64,000 nt of DNA from Phycisphaeraceae bacterium. Its GTDB lineage: Bacteria; Planctomycetota; Phycisphaerae; Phycisphaerales; Phycisphaeraceae. The DNA is taken from NCBI GenBank assembly GCA_020851465.1, contig JADZCR010000010.1, positions 1 through 64,000 of the forward strand. Reading direction: 5' to 3'. The notes beneath the pieces were generated by a model. The model made no database searches. It saw only the letters and a list, made by a program, of their open reading frames with translations, and was not told where the DNA came from. Made by a program: the position numbers and the translations under genes. Below are positions 26,824-36,696 of the stretch, piece by piece (the stretch's first letter is position 1; each line of letters begins with the position of its first letter).

Positions 26824-27930
26824 TCAATACCGCGCAGAGCCGGCAATCGAAACGAGCCGTTCGAGTCGTTCCAGTGTTCCGCTGGGAGGAAGCTGATCTC
26901 CCGGCGCTATCACCAGCGCAGGGCTGCGATGGCGCAATTCAAGCCAGGCTTCCGCCTGCGCATCGAACAATTGCAGCGGCACATTCGGGGCAAAGCTGTC
27001 CGGGGGAACACCGCCGGATAACACTAGTGACGATCCAGCTTCATCGCGGCATTGCCCAGGAGTCAGATCACCCCACGGAGCTGGCGTGACGGCATCGGCA
27101 GCATTGATCCCGCAATCCGCCAGGGTCTTGAGCAGCCCGCGCAGACGCCCGTCGATGTGAACGCTCAACGGCTTGCCTGCTTCACGAGCAATCGCGGCAA
27201 TCTTGCGGTAATGCGGAGCACTGTATCGCCCGAACCACGAAGGGCTCTGCACGTCGGATGAAAGATTGTCAGAAAGAAACATCACCTGCGATGGTCCCTC
27301 CGCCAGCATTCGGAAGACCTGAAGATGAGCCACGTTGATCGTTTGAACTGTCTGCTCCACTTCGTCAGGTTCATCCATCGCCAACTCGATCGTCCGCTCG
27401 ATGCCGGCATAGCGACTGATGAGAAATCCCATTCCCGTATAAGGCGTACCGACAAATGGAACGCCTATATCACCCAACTTTGCGTCGATCGCCCGGAACA
27501 GATCCCACAACGGTTCGTAACGGACCCGCTCAAAAGCGTAACGGATCACTTTCAAGTCTTCGGCGGCATTGACCATGTGCTGTTCAATTCCCCAGCACCA
27601 GCCTTCGGGAAGCCAGCGCCGCACCTCGCACACTTCGCCGACCGGCGTACGGAGCCGCGAGGTGAATACATCGCCATCCGTATGTGATTCCGCGATGACC
27701 TCGGGCGCATGGATCTCGCGGTAGAAGCAGCCAAGGTTAAGGTGGATCGCTATATCCAACCGTCGATGCAAGGCCAGGAGCGCATCGACGCGCTCATCAT
27801 TGCCGGTGGTCAACGGGACGAATTTGCCGCCGCCGTGCGCCGCGTGCCACCAGGAGATATCCGCCAGCACCGGCACGCGATCGGGGACGCGGCCATGGAG
27901 CACGCTCAGGAGACGTTCGCGATGTGTCAC
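26824..27930 (-). CDS. Uroporphyrinogen-decarboxylase-like protein (URO-D/MtaA superfamily)
   Basis: The 368-residue protein has the superfamily opening THRERLLSVLHGRVPDRVP. A TIM-barrel follows with PFVGTPYTGMGFLI, FLSDNLSSDVQSPSWFGRYS, HIDGRLRGLLKTLADCGINA and a TPAPWGDLTP turn. It is not a true HemE, because the HemE N-terminal RQAGR signature is absent. Members act in methyl transfer or on unknown substrates. A GTG at 27930 with GGAG six bases upstream is a better start than the TTG at 27942. The gene points against the reductase genes on both sides and splits them. Whether it is functionally linked or an insertion is open. Confidence 0.8.
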   Translation of the reverse strand: MTHRERLLSVLHGRVPDRVPVLADISWWHAAHGGGKFVPLTTGNDERVDALLALHRRLDIAIHLNLGCFYREIHAPEVIAESHTDGDVFTSRLRTPVGEVCEVRRWLPEGWCWGIEQHMVNAAEDLKVIRYAFERVRYEPLWDLFRAIDAKLGDIGVPFVGTPYTGMGFLISRYAGIERTIELAMDEPDEVEQTVQTINVAHLQVFRMLAEGPSQVMFLSDNLSSDVQSPSWFGRYSAPHYRKIAAIAREAGKPLSVHIDGRLRGLLKTLADCGINAADAVTPAPWGDLTPGQCRDEAGSSLVLSGGVPPDSFAPNVPLQLFDAQAEAWLELRHRSPALVIAPGDQLPPSGTLERLERLVSIAGSARY

Positions 27931-28036
27931 TTTTTTCTCCAATAACCAGCGTCGCGGCTGGTATCAGGGATATCATGAGACATGTGCACTGTAGTTGACT
28001 GAATTTTACAGCACAAGTCATTGGTGCTTTCAACCA

Positions 28037-28708
28037 ATGACTTTGATGGCTAAATTACAAGCAATGTCTGTACCTGATCATTTACATTTTTACATCGATC
28101 CCAACCGCTGCATCGGTTGCCAGGCCTGTGTGCAGGCTTGCGCGGAATGCGATACGCACAAAGGCGACTCGATGATCCATCTCGAGTACGTCAATCGCGG
28201 CGAGTCGGTACAGACGGTGCCAGTGGTCTGCATGCACTGTGACCAGCCGACGTGTGCGGAGGTCTGCCCCGCCGATGCAATCAAACGCACCGATGATGGG
28301 GTCGTCCAGTCGGCACTGAAACCACGATGCATCGCCTGCGGCAACTGTGTCCTCGGATGCCCCTTCGGTGTACCCGAGGTCAAGATCGACCAGCAGCTCA
28401 TGCAGAAATGCGATATGTGCTACGACCGCTCATCGGTCGGCAAAAAGCCCATGTGTACCACCGTCTGTCCCAGCCAGGCACTCTTTTTTGGAACCCGCGA
28501 ACAGATAGAGCAGCTCCGCCCGCGTTCACGGCCTGTCCGGGAATTTCATTTTGGTCGCCAGACGATCACCACCCGCGTCCACATGATGGTTCCCAAAGAC
28601 GTCCAGAAAAACTACGTGGACATCACCGCTGCGATGGAGGAACGAGCGGCGGCACGCCACGTCGCTTTGAAAGTAATCGACGACCCATTCGCCGAGGTGC
28701 AAGCGTGA
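28037..28708 (+). CDS. Four-cluster 4Fe-4S ferredoxin subunit (DmsB/NrfC-like)
   Basis: The product has 223 residues from the ATG at 28037. ATGs at 28046 and 28064 are equally possible because none has a clear ribosome-binding site, and the six-base inverted arms ATTGGT/ACCAAT cover the first. Four cysteine groups typical of DmsB/NrfC proteins are visible: [35 protein letters not shown] and [16 protein letters not shown] with a later C. It carries electrons between a membrane donor and a molybdoenzyme. It is coupled to the Rieske gene by a four-base overlap (GTGA). Confidence 0.88.
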   Translation: MTLMAKLQAMSVPDHLHFYIDPNRCIGCQACVQACAECDTHKGDSMIHLEYVNRGESVQTVPVVCMHCDQPTCAEVCPADAIKRTDDGVVQSALKPRCIACGNCVLGCPFGVPEVKIDQQLMQKCDMCYDRSSVGKKPMCTTVCPSQALFFGTREQIEQLRPRSRPVREFHFGRQTITTRVHMMVPKDVQKNYVDITAAMEERAAARHVALKVIDDPFAEVQA

Positions 28709-29352
28709 CCAAACCCGACGATCCCCATGATGTGAATACGACGGGACGACCACTGCCGTCATTAACCGATGGTCTGACCGGAGTTCGTCCCGCGACGGGG
28801 TACAAGCCCGGCCCTGAACGCGAGCAATACACCATCGCCCCTGACGGCCGCCCGCCTGAACAACAGCCCTCCTGGCGCCGCGACTTTCCCATCGACTGGC
28901 CGCAAAGTCACTACGTCGCTCGACGTGACTTTACGAAATTTCTGGTACTCACCAGCTTGGCGTTTACCGTCGGACAGTATTGGATCGGCGTACAAAATTA
29001 TTTCCGCAGACGACGTGGACTCCCGGAAACGAGAAAGATTGCAACGCTGTCTGAACTTCCGGTCGGCGGCACCATCGTTTTCAGATATCCCGGTCCGCAT
29101 GACGACTGCGTTTTGATTCGCACCGGTGAAAATACGCTTCTGGCCTACAGTCAGAAGTGTTCACATCTGGCCTGTGCCGTGGTGCCACGACCAGAAAAGG
29201 GTGACATCCACTGCCCCTGTCACGAAGGATATTTCGATTTGAGTACTGGTCGTCCGCTGGCCGGCCCACCGCGAAGACCGCTGCCTCGCATTACACTCAA
29301 GACTCTTGGCGATCATATTTACGCTACTGGCGTGGAGGCGAGAACCGTATGA
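28705..29352 (+). CDS. Membrane-anchored Rieske 2Fe-2S protein
   Basis: The 215-residue protein starts at a GTG overlapping the ferredoxin stop. After a proline-rich N-terminal segment of about 70 residues comes a twin-arginine-like anchor ([16 protein letters not shown], residues 72-87). The Rieske fold follows with C152-S-H154 in KCSHLACAV and C170-x2-H173 in [13 protein letters not shown], then a PPRRPLP proline loop. Only one Cys beyond the ligands (C157) is available for the loop disulfide, together with C172. It probably faces the periplasm and moves electrons from quinol. Rieske plus polyferredoxin is an unusual supply chain for a molybdoenzyme. Confidence 0.9.
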   Translation: MTKPDDPHDVNTTGRPLPSLTDGLTGVRPATGYKPGPEREQYTIAPDGRPPEQQPSWRRDFPIDWPQSHYVARRDFTKFLVLTSLAFTVGQYWIGVQNYFRRRRGLPETRKIATLSELPVGGTIVFRYPGPHDDCVLIRTGENTLLAYSQKCSHLACAVVPRPEKGDIHCPCHEGYFDLSTGRPLAGPPRRPLPRITLKTLGDHIYATGVEARTV

Positions 29353-29573
29353 GACGGCCATTCACCCGCGCACAGCGATTGATCGTGGTTTATGGAATGG
29401 TCTGCATCGTTCTGACCATCGTCGTCCTCCAGCTATGGCTGTTGACTGCCACCATGAATGCTTTTCTGGGCGGTGATGAATCCGTCATCTGGCCTGCCGC
29501 TGCGGTCAGTACCGGCTGCCTGATCCTGAATGTCGGCTTGCTGCGCTACCTTTACAGAATGGAGCGTTCGTGA
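29349..29573 (+). CDS. Small two-helix membrane protein
   Basis: The 74-residue protein consists of two hydrophobic helices ([20 protein letters not shown] and [17 protein letters not shown]) with a basic N terminus, MRRPFTR. It overlaps its neighbours on both sides by four bases (ATGA and GTGA), so it is translated as part of this operon. No family is recognised. A role as an accessory membrane subunit next to the Rieske protein is plausible. Confidence 0.8.
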   Translation: MRRPFTRAQRLIVVYGMVCIVLTIVVLQLWLLTATMNAFLGGDESVIWPAAAVSTGCLILNVGLLRYLYRMERS

Positions 29574-30637
29574 CCGCACCCACTGCCGCCCCGCCCACTT
29601 CTCCGACATCCTGGTTGGCGGACCTTCCGCCGAATTATTTTGCGATGGCTATGGCGACAGGCATCGTATCGCTGGCTTGTCATGTGACCGGCTTTGAAGT
29701 CCTCGCCAAAGTCCTGTTCTGGGTGACCGTCCTGTGTTTCGCCGTTCTCTGGGTATTGCTGCTGACGCGGCTCGTGCGCTATCCCTCACGGATGGCGGCG
29801 GATCTCCTGAACCACGGAAAGTGCGTCGGTTTTTTCACCATCGTTGCCGCGACCTGCGTACTGGGAAGTCAGTGTCTGATTGTCGAGGAATCTCCGGCTG
29901 TGGCGGTGAGTCTGTGGGTTTTCGGTATCGCGCTCTGGGTCATCCTCAACTACACGATCGTCACCGCGCTGACCATCAAGGAAAATAAACCCAGCCTGCC
30001 GGATGGAATCAACGGCGGCTGGCTCCTGATCGTGGTGGCGGCCCAATCCGTCGCGGTGCTCGGCGCACAACTCGCCGCGATTCTGAAATGGACGCATGGC
30101 ACAGCCCTCTTTTTCTGTCTCGCTGTCTGGCTGGGAGGCGGGATGCTCTACATCTGGATCATCTCGCTGATTTTCTACCGCTACACTTTTTTTCGTCTCA
30201 GTCCTTCCGATCTGAGTCCGCCGTACTGGATCAATATGGGCGCGGTCGCCATCTCGACCCTCGCGGGCACAATGCTCGTCGCCAACGCATCACATTCGCC
30301 CATGCTGGCGGATCTCTTGCCCTTCATCAAAGGATTCACACTGCTGTTCTGGGCGACGGCTACCTGGTGGATTCCGATGCTGGTCATTCTCGGTCTGTGG
30401 CGGCATGTGTATCAAAAGTTTCCGTTGCGCTACGACCCGCAATACTGGGGCGTGGTCTTCCCCCTGGGCATGTACACCGTGGCCACCTTTCGGTTGGTTC
30501 AACACCTGAACCTGCCGTTCCTTTCTCCCGTTCCGAATGTTTTCGTTTTCGTGGCGGTAGGTGCGTGGGGCCTGGCCTTTCTTGGACTCGCAGGAAAACT
30601 TTTGCGCCTCGGCAAGCCTCGCAGCGGAAGCAACTGA
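29570..30637 (+). CDS. TehA/SLAC1-type anion channel
   Basis: The 355-residue protein shows about ten membrane helices and the family opening LPPNYFAMAMATGIVSLACH. Later helices include YWGVVFPLGMYTVATFRLVQ, a pattern conserved in TehA/SLAC1/Mae1 transporters. SLAC1-type channels pass nitrate and chloride, and bacterial TehA was linked to tellurite resistance. In this operon a nitrate/nitrite route is a reasonable reading. It starts at a GTG overlapping the stop of the small membrane protein and closes the unit. The next gene is convergent. Confidence 0.85.
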   Translation: MTAPTAAPPTSPTSWLADLPPNYFAMAMATGIVSLACHVTGFEVLAKVLFWVTVLCFAVLWVLLLTRLVRYPSRMAADLLNHGKCVGFFTIVAATCVLGSQCLIVEESPAVAVSLWVFGIALWVILNYTIVTALTIKENKPSLPDGINGGWLLIVVAAQSVAVLGAQLAAILKWTHGTALFFCLAVWLGGGMLYIWIISLIFYRYTFFRLSPSDLSPPYWINMGAVAISTLAGTMLVANASHSPMLADLLPFIKGFTLLFWATATWWIPMLVILGLWRHVYQKFPLRYDPQYWGVVFPLGMYTVATFRLVQHLNLPFLSPVPNVFVFVAVGAWGLAFLGLAGKLLRLGKPRSGSN

Positions 30638-30701
30638 GTTTAATGTGGATGCTCGATCGACTTCCTGCTTATTCCGATTGGTCTTAGTCCTTCAGCTTCC
30701 G

Positions 30702-31448
30702 CTACTCTTCCCACCATTTACAGGCCTGTCGCGGATTGGCCGAGGCGAAGGCTAGCATTGTGTCCACAAACTCACGGATGGAAAAAAGCCGGCTATCCGC
30801 TGCGCCGATCTTGTCGCGTGATATCCAGCCGATTTCATCCCACTTCGCACCAAGTGCTTCACGGTGGACATAGTTGTATTTGGCTGATGGATTCTGCGCA
30901 AGCCGACGGTTCCACCACATCACTTCAACGACGTGCAGATAAGTTGAGCTGTGATAGTCAACGCCGAGCATGAGTATTTTCCCGTTGGCGGCATAAGCAC
31001 GGATCAGCGGCGAATGTGTACCGTAAGTCCTCCCCCAAGGTTCCAGATCCCAAGGCGAGATCATGCCCTCCCGATCACGGTGACCAGCGACGAACTCTGC
31101 CGCTCCCTTGCCCCGCGCAGCCACGGAGTGAGAATAGTGGTCCGAGCGATAAGTCCCCGGCATGGTGCGGAAATATTCGCAGAGATATCCCGTCGTCGCG
31201 GGCGAGTGAGCCAGATCCCATGTGCCGGCCCGATCACCATCGACGAGGTTAAACGAGGGCATCAGCAGCAGGCCGTTCGGACCGATCACACGTTCCATCG
31301 CTGCGATTACCGCACCCGCTCCGCCTTCGACCGGCCCGATGGAACGGAACGACGAATGGACAAACAGCGTGTCACCCGCGCGGACGCCGAGGCGTTGCAG
31401 GTCCGCTGCCAGATCGTCCACTCCCACCTTGTTGACGGCATTGGTCAT
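30702..31448 (-). CDS. AAC(3)-family N-acetyltransferase (YokD/FrbF-like)
   Basis: From the ATG at 31448 the product has 248 residues. Family motifs are VRAGDTLFVHSSFRSIGPVE at the start, GPNGLLLMPSFNL and DLAHSPATTGYLCEYFRTMP in the middle, and GTHSPLIRAYAANGKILMLG with YHSSTYLHVVE near the centre. The last motif carries the histidine used in catalysis. Members acetylate amino groups of aminoglycosides or other amines using acetyl-CoA, and most environmental members are not tested resistance genes. It is convergent with the channel gene and not visibly part of an operon. A longer TTG start at 31466 is less likely. Confidence 0.85.
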   Translation of the reverse strand: MTNAVNKVGVDDLAADLQRLGVRAGDTLFVHSSFRSIGPVEGGAGAVIAAMERVIGPNGLLLMPSFNLVDGDRAGTWDLAHSPATTGYLCEYFRTMPGTYRSDHYSHSVAARGKGAAEFVAGHRDREGMISPWDLEPWGRTYGTHSPLIRAYAANGKILMLGVDYHSSTYLHVVEVMWWNRRLAQNPSAKYNYVHREALGAKWDEIGWISRDKIGAADSRLFSIREFVDTMLAFASANPRQACKWWEE

Positions 31449-31572
31449 ATTCGATTCCAGACCCAATCATTTGCCGCTACAGAGCGGGAAACGTCAAGAC
31501 GGTCGATTCCTCTTCCGGCTTTCTGCTTCACGCATACAATAAACATCAGCTCATTCAATTCAGGATTGTCCC

Positions 31573-34500
31573 ATGCAGCAGTGCCGGATTTTGCGCAGAT
31601 GGTGCGGTTTGTTCCTGCTGATAACCACCCTTTGGCTGGCGCAGGCGTCCGCGGAGACACCCGCTGCCCTGAAAGGTACGCCTGCTTTCTATACCACCCA
31701 AACCATTGCATGGCTGGGGCGCACCCAGGTCATCCCGTTTCGCCTTGACTCCCCCGCTTCTGAGGATCGCACGTTCACTGCGATTTCCAGCAGCAGCGAT
31801 ATCGTTGAAATCATTCGCCCACCGGCGATCCTCAAGGGTGAGACGATCGGATATCTGCGAGTCCGCGCGCGGAAAAGTGGTTCGACCACACTGACGCTCG
31901 GTGCAGCAAAACTCGTCGTGGATGTTCGTAAGTCCACCGTTGATACCGCCGGCTTCGACCCCAGGCCGGCCATCGTCAGCCCGGCTCGCGGTGCGGCAGT
32001 ATGGGGAACGATCGACATCGGCGTTGAAGTCTTCGATGACCCGTCCGATCAGGCTGCCCCGTCACCCGTTACCCTCGTCCTTCCAGCAGGCAAGACGCTG
32101 ACCGAATCGCGCGATCCGAGCGTCGGTTCACCTCCGCTTCGTCGCGCTGTTTTTCGTGTGAATACGGATGATCTCCCTGCCGGTGCCGGTCAGTTTGTCG
32201 CCCGGATTACCGCCCGCGACGGCACCGTTCTGGAGAGTACGCCGCTTGTTTTGAACATCATCAAGCCAGCAGCTAACGATGTCATTTCCGACGAGTGTGA
32301 AAAATATCTTGAGCCCGCACGACCGCTGCGGCCCGGAATGCACAACCTGCGCGTCGGGTCCGATCCATCGGCATCCGGCAAGCGGTTCGTAGCCTGCCCC
32401 GGCACGGAGCCGGTTTGGAGTTATCCCTTCGAGGTGAAGGAAGGCGGCCTTTATCAGGTGATGATGACGGCTCGCGGTGACTTCGGAGCCGGTGCCTTTC
32501 CCTCATTGGGTGTGACTTTCGGCGAGTCAGATCGCGCTGTCACCGCGTCGCGCCTCGTGGACCACCGCTGGCAGCGCACTCCGATCGGCTACCCCGTTGA
32601 ACTCAAGACCGGCAAGGTTTTTCTGGGTGTGAAGTTTCTCAACGATTTCTACGCACCGGATAACTATGACCGCAACCTCTACCTCGATCGCTTTGAGATC
32701 GTCAAGGTGCAGTCGCTGGCCAAAGATGCTCCTGCTCCGCCTGCGGGCGGCATGGCCATGGTGCCCGCTATGGCCATGGCGATGGCAAAAGCACCGGGCA
32801 CTTACGAGGCGAGCGACGACTTCCGCGTCGCACTGCTGCGGCCGGTTCACGGTTTGTCGCTTCGGGGTGATCTGACGCTCACCGGTCTGGCGTGGTGGCG
32901 GCAGGCTGCGACCGTCACCCCGCCGCGCATGTGGATCGCCATTAACGGCACACCCCTGATGGAGCAGCGAACGGCGGACCCGGTCTTCCGAATCAGCACC
33001 GGGTACTTCAAGCCGGGACGGAACGCCTTGCAACTCATCGGCGAGCTGGACAACGGACTGCGCGCGGTATCACCGACCGAATACATCGATGTGAATGAAT
33101 CAATCACCGGCAACAAACCGCGCGCGTATTACCGCTTTGGCATGACCGATCCGGCCTGGGGTGCCTCGCTCAAAGACAAGCTCACCTCGCTTAAGCATCA
33201 GGACGGCCACATGCTCGCGCTGTTCGCCGGCGAAAGTGAAGCGACACTCACTCTTCCCGAAGACCTCGCGGGGACATTCGAGCTTTATCTCGATGCGCGA
33301 GGCGATCAGTACGAAGGCTTCCCGATTATCGCCGCCAAGCTGCGGGCCGGCGGTGTGGACAAGCCCATTGCGGTGAAAACGACAAACCAGTGGTTTAACG
33401 ATTGGAAAGTGGGAAATGTCGAGTTGACCAAAGGCCCCAAGCAGCTCGTGGTCTCTTTCATCAATGATGCGTACAAGGAAAAGGTAGGTGATCGAAACCT
33501 CTGGCTCCGGGCGGTGAGCCTGCGCGAAGTTGCCGGCGCGGACAGTGCTCCGCCATCACTGGAGATCGTATATCCCAGAAATAATGGTCAGCACGTCGGT
33601 CTGGCCGATGCTGTGGTGGTCGATGCACGTGATGACGATGCGTTTGCGTGGATTGATTTGGTTGTGGACGGACGACGGCTGGGCATGAATGCCCCCCTCG
33701 ATCCGGCGTTGGGACGAATCGTGTTCCCGCTCCTCTGTCGTAATCTTCCGCCCGGTGAACACCATGTGAAAGTGCGCGGCGAGGACCGTTCGGGAAATCA
33801 AGGCGATTCAGAAGAAATCACCTTCATCGTCAATGCCGCTACTCAAGGCAATACCTCCGAGCTGACTCCTTACGAAAGCGCAGTCCGATTACTCAACCGA
33901 TTCGGCCTTGGTCCCGATCCTGAAGAGCTTGCCGCAGTGCTCGTCATGGGTGAGCGGGCCTATCTTGAAGACCGCTTAAGCCGCGGAGCCAGTGATCCCG
34001 GTGAAATGGCCGCGACCAATAAAGCACGCACGGTTTTCTCCGGCTCTGACGGAGGCTACGACATCGCGGTCAACACCATCCACCAACTTCAACTAACGCC
34101 TAATCCGGTTCGCGCTCGATTTGTCATGTGGGCGGAAAATCATTTTTCGACTTGGCTGCGCAAAACTGAAGGCTGGCGGAAATGGCAGGAGCATGAAGCG
34201 TTTATGAAGGCGGGTGTCGCTCCGTTCGTCGATCTGCTCGTGACCTCCGCCACCAGTCCCGCCATGCTCGTGTATCTCGACCAGCAGCGGAGTTTCGCAA
34301 CCAAGCTCAACGAAAACTATTCGCGGGAAATCATGGAGCTGCACACGCTGGGAGTACACGGCGGCTACACGCAGGCGGATGTGACCAGCCTCGCAGGTCT
34401 GCTCAACGGCTGGACTGCGATGGACGAGGCGGACACCGGCGGTCGCGGCTATCCGCTTGAGTCAGTCTATCGCTACGACGGCACGCTCAACGACGGACTG

Positions 34501-35211
34501 CCCCGCCGTATTCTGGGCATGAGCTACGAGCCAGCCCTACCCGCGCAACGATTTGATCGAGTACGGTTGGCGCTGGAGACGCTCGCAGCGCATCCAAGTA
34601 CCGCTGAGTTCATATGCCGAAAGCTCGCGGAGCATTACGTCAGCGATCCCGCGCCAGAGGCGATGGTCACGGACCTTACCCGTGTGTATCACCAGACTGG
34701 CGGCGACATGAAGTCGGTCCTGCTGGCGATGGCGGAGCATCCGCAGTTTCGACGGGCGGACCTGCCGATGAAGGTGGCGCGTCCGATTGACTTCGCTCTC
34801 CGTCTCAGCCGCGTCACACGGGCGGATGACTCCTGGACGATTCACAATTTCCTTCAAAGCAGCGGGATGGGGCTTTTTGATTGCATCACACCGAATGGTT
34901 ATCCCGAGGCGGACGATCGCTATGCCGACTCCAACGCGGTGCTTCAGCGTTGGAAACTGGTACGCACATGGGATTGGCGGATGGCGAGCCTCGTGCCCGG
35001 CACCTGGCGATGGTCCGCCAAGTCCGATCCGGTCAGCGGTGCGCAGAATATCGTGGACGCGGTGGCGGTGGCACTGACCGGGCGAGTGCTGGGACCTGAG
35101 TCCAATGCAGCAGCCCTGCGCGTCCTCGCGGAAGCGACCGGCGACATAGGTTCCAAAACCCAGCAAACCGCGGTATTTGTCGGCATGTTGCCAGAGGCCA
35201 ATATGAGATAG
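31573..35211 (+). CDS. Secreted DUF1800 protein with large N-terminal domains
   Basis: The 1212-residue protein has a signal peptide (about 1-28, ASA cleavage). Several beta-rich modules follow. Two carbohydrate-binding-like repeats occur near 280-375 (YQVMMTARGDFGAGAFPSLG ... LDRFEI) and 530-660 (TFELYLDARGDQYEGFPIIA ... LWLRAVSL), with Ig-like modules near 120-230 and 665-755. The C-terminal 440 residues form the DUF1800 domain: RLLNRFGLGPDPEEL, NENYSREIMELHTLGVHGGY and RKLAEHYVSD. DUF1800 proteins regularly pair with a DUF1501 protein, which follows here 68 bp downstream. Their shared function is unknown but is linked to the cell surface and polysaccharides in Planctomycetota. Confidence 0.9.
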   Translation: MQQCRILRRWCGLFLLITTLWLAQASAETPAALKGTPAFYTTQTIAWLGRTQVIPFRLDSPASEDRTFTAISSSSDIVEIIRPPAILKGETIGYLRVRARKSGSTTLTLGAAKLVVDVRKSTVDTAGFDPRPAIVSPARGAAVWGTIDIGVEVFDDPSDQAAPSPVTLVLPAGKTLTESRDPSVGSPPLRRAVFRVNTDDLPAGAGQFVARITARDGTVLESTPLVLNIIKPAANDVISDECEKYLEPARPLRPGMHNLRVGSDPSASGKRFVACPGTEPVWSYPFEVKEGGLYQVMMTARGDFGAGAFPSLGVTFGESDRAVTASRLVDHRWQRTPIGYPVELKTGKVFLGVKFLNDFYAPDNYDRNLYLDRFEIVKVQSLAKDAPAPPAGGMAMVPAMAMAMAKAPGTYEASDDFRVALLRPVHGLSLRGDLTLTGLAWWRQAATVTPPRMWIAINGTPLMEQRTADPVFRISTGYFKPGRNALQLIGELDNGLRAVSPTEYIDVNESITGNKPRAYYRFGMTDPAWGASLKDKLTSLKHQDGHMLALFAGESEATLTLPEDLAGTFELYLDARGDQYEGFPIIAAKLRAGGVDKPIAVKTTNQWFNDWKVGNVELTKGPKQLVVSFINDAYKEKVGDRNLWLRAVSLREVAGADSAPPSLEIVYPRNNGQHVGLADAVVVDARDDDAFAWIDLVVDGRRLGMNAPLDPALGRIVFPLLCRNLPPGEHHVKVRGEDRSGNQGDSEEITFIVNAATQGNTSELTPYESAVRLLNRFGLGPDPEELAAVLVMGERAYLEDRLSRGASDPGEMAATNKARTVFSGSDGGYDIAVNTIHQLQLTPNPVRARFVMWAENHFSTWLRKTEGWRKWQEHEAFMKAGVAPFVDLLVTSATSPAMLVYLDQQRSFATKLNENYSREIMELHTLGVHGGYTQADVTSLAGLLNGWTAMDEADTGGRGYPLESVYRYDGTLNDGLPRRILGMSYEPALPAQRFDRVRLALETLAAHPSTAEFICRKLAEHYVSDPAPEAMVTDLTRVYHQTGGDMKSVLLAMAEHPQFRRADLPMKVARPIDFALRLSRVTRADDSWTIHNFLQSSGMGLFDCITPNGYPEADDRYADSNAVLQRWKLVRTWDWRMASLVPGTWRWSAKSDPVSGAQNIVDAVAVALTGRVLGPESNAAALRVLAEATGDIGSKTQQTAVFVGMLPEANMR

Positions 35212-35279
35212 GGGCACGCAACCTGACGTGTTTATTTCTTCAACGCAACGTCCGGCAATTATTTTTCGTGGAGTAACCG

Positions 35280-36578
35280 ATGCAGATCACCCGACGATTT
35301 TTTCTCCAGTCCACCGGCGCCATCGCCGCCTACTGCGGTGTGATTCCCCAACTGCTCCTGGCCCAGACGGGGAATAACGCTCCGGCGACCCAGCCCGTTG
35401 TGGAGGCAAAGCGAAACAAAACCCTCGTCGCCCTCTTTCTGCGGGGCGGAGCCGACGGACTTAACCTCATCATCCCGCATGGCGATGCTGCCTACTACAA
35501 CCTGCGACACAACCTGGCAATCGCTGCACCCGCCAAAGGTAATTCCGCAGCGGCGTTGGATCTTGACGGCTTCTTTGCACTGCATCCGCGCATGAGTGCG
35601 CTGGAGCCGCTCATGACCGCCGGTGTCGCGGTCGCTGCCCATGCTGTCGGCTACGACCGCAACTCACGCTCCCACTTTGAGGAGCAGGACGTGTGGGAGA
35701 CCGGCATCGTCGGGAATACCGTCAACTCGGACGGCTGGCTTAACCGCCATCTGGCAACCTCGTCCGGGCCGGGTCCGCTGCGGGCGGTTTCCGTAGGTGA
35801 CTCGCTGCCGCGAATCTTGCGCGGCAAAGCCAACGCCTATGCGATTCGCGGCGTGGAAGACCTTACGTTACCCAAAGGCAAGGGTAATCAGGCGTCGATC
35901 GTCGCCGGGCTTGAACATGCTTATCGTGCCGATCCCGCTGCCCATCGTGAACAGGCACGGGAGCTGCTCGATCAGACCGGTCAGGTCACACTCGCCGGCA
36001 TGAAAGAACTGTCCCGCCTCACGCGAGAAAAATACACCCCTGCTGCCCAGTATCCGAAAACCGAGATCGCTCGACGACTCAGCCAGGTCGCACGGCTGAT
36101 CAAGTCTGATGTCGGCCTGGAAGTCGCGGAAGTGGACTACGACGGATGGGATACCCATCTCTATCAGGGTGAGACCATGCAGGGGCCATTCGCCAATCTC
36201 GCGGGAAATCTCGCCGATGCGCTGGCGGCTTTTGCTCATGATCTCGGTGACCGGCTCAATGATGTCCTGGTCATCACCCTCAGCGATTTTGGACGAACGG
36301 CTGCGGAAAACGGGACCAACGGCACCGACCACGGCTGGGGCAACTGCACACTCGCCCTGGGCGGTCCGGTTTTAAAAGCTGCCGGTGTTCACAAGAAAAA
36401 AGTGATCGGGAGATGGCCTGGACTCGCGCCGGATCAACTCCACCAAAATCGTGACCTGCTGCACACCACCGACTTCCGCGATGTGCTGGCTGAAGCTGTA
36501 AAGGTGCAGTTGGGCAACCCGAACCTCACCAATCTGCTTCCCGGTCGGGAATTCCAACAAGTGGGTTTGGTGGCGTAA
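35280..36578 (+). CDS. Tat-exported DUF1501 protein
   Basis: The 432-residue protein begins with a twin-arginine signal (TRRFFLQSTGAIAAYCGVIP) and belongs to DUF1501, an alkaline-phosphatase/sulfatase-fold family: LVALFLRGGADGLNLIIPHG near 43-62, HAVGYDRNSRSHFEEQDVWE near 121-140 and VLVITLSDFGRTAAENGTNG near 329-348 followed by DHGWG. The serine/threonine and histidine positions of the fold are present. GGAG lies before the ATG. It forms a two-gene unit with the DUF1800 protein and should be exported folded. The substrate is unknown. Confidence 0.9.
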   Translation: MQITRRFFLQSTGAIAAYCGVIPQLLLAQTGNNAPATQPVVEAKRNKTLVALFLRGGADGLNLIIPHGDAAYYNLRHNLAIAAPAKGNSAAALDLDGFFALHPRMSALEPLMTAGVAVAAHAVGYDRNSRSHFEEQDVWETGIVGNTVNSDGWLNRHLATSSGPGPLRAVSVGDSLPRILRGKANAYAIRGVEDLTLPKGKGNQASIVAGLEHAYRADPAAHREQARELLDQTGQVTLAGMKELSRLTREKYTPAAQYPKTEIARRLSQVARLIKSDVGLEVAEVDYDGWDTHLYQGETMQGPFANLAGNLADALAAFAHDLGDRLNDVLVITLSDFGRTAAENGTNGTDHGWGNCTLALGGPVLKAAGVHKKKVIGRWPGLAPDQLHQNRDLLHTTDFRDVLAEAVKVQLGNPNLTNLLPGREFQQVGLVA

Positions 36579-36696
36579 GACGATCGTCCATTCCCTGCCC
36601 GCGGCGGCTTATTTTCGAGCGGACGGCTCCCCCACCGATTATCCTTCAGCAACGTCGCGGCTGTCGCATGCTGACCAATACTTCGGAGTACGACGA

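Noticed and set aside
27943..28036. Possible FNR/CRP site before the ferredoxin gene
   Set aside because: TTGACT...CACAA resembles a half match only. No TTGAT-N4-ATCAA or TGTGA-N6-TCACA pattern is present.
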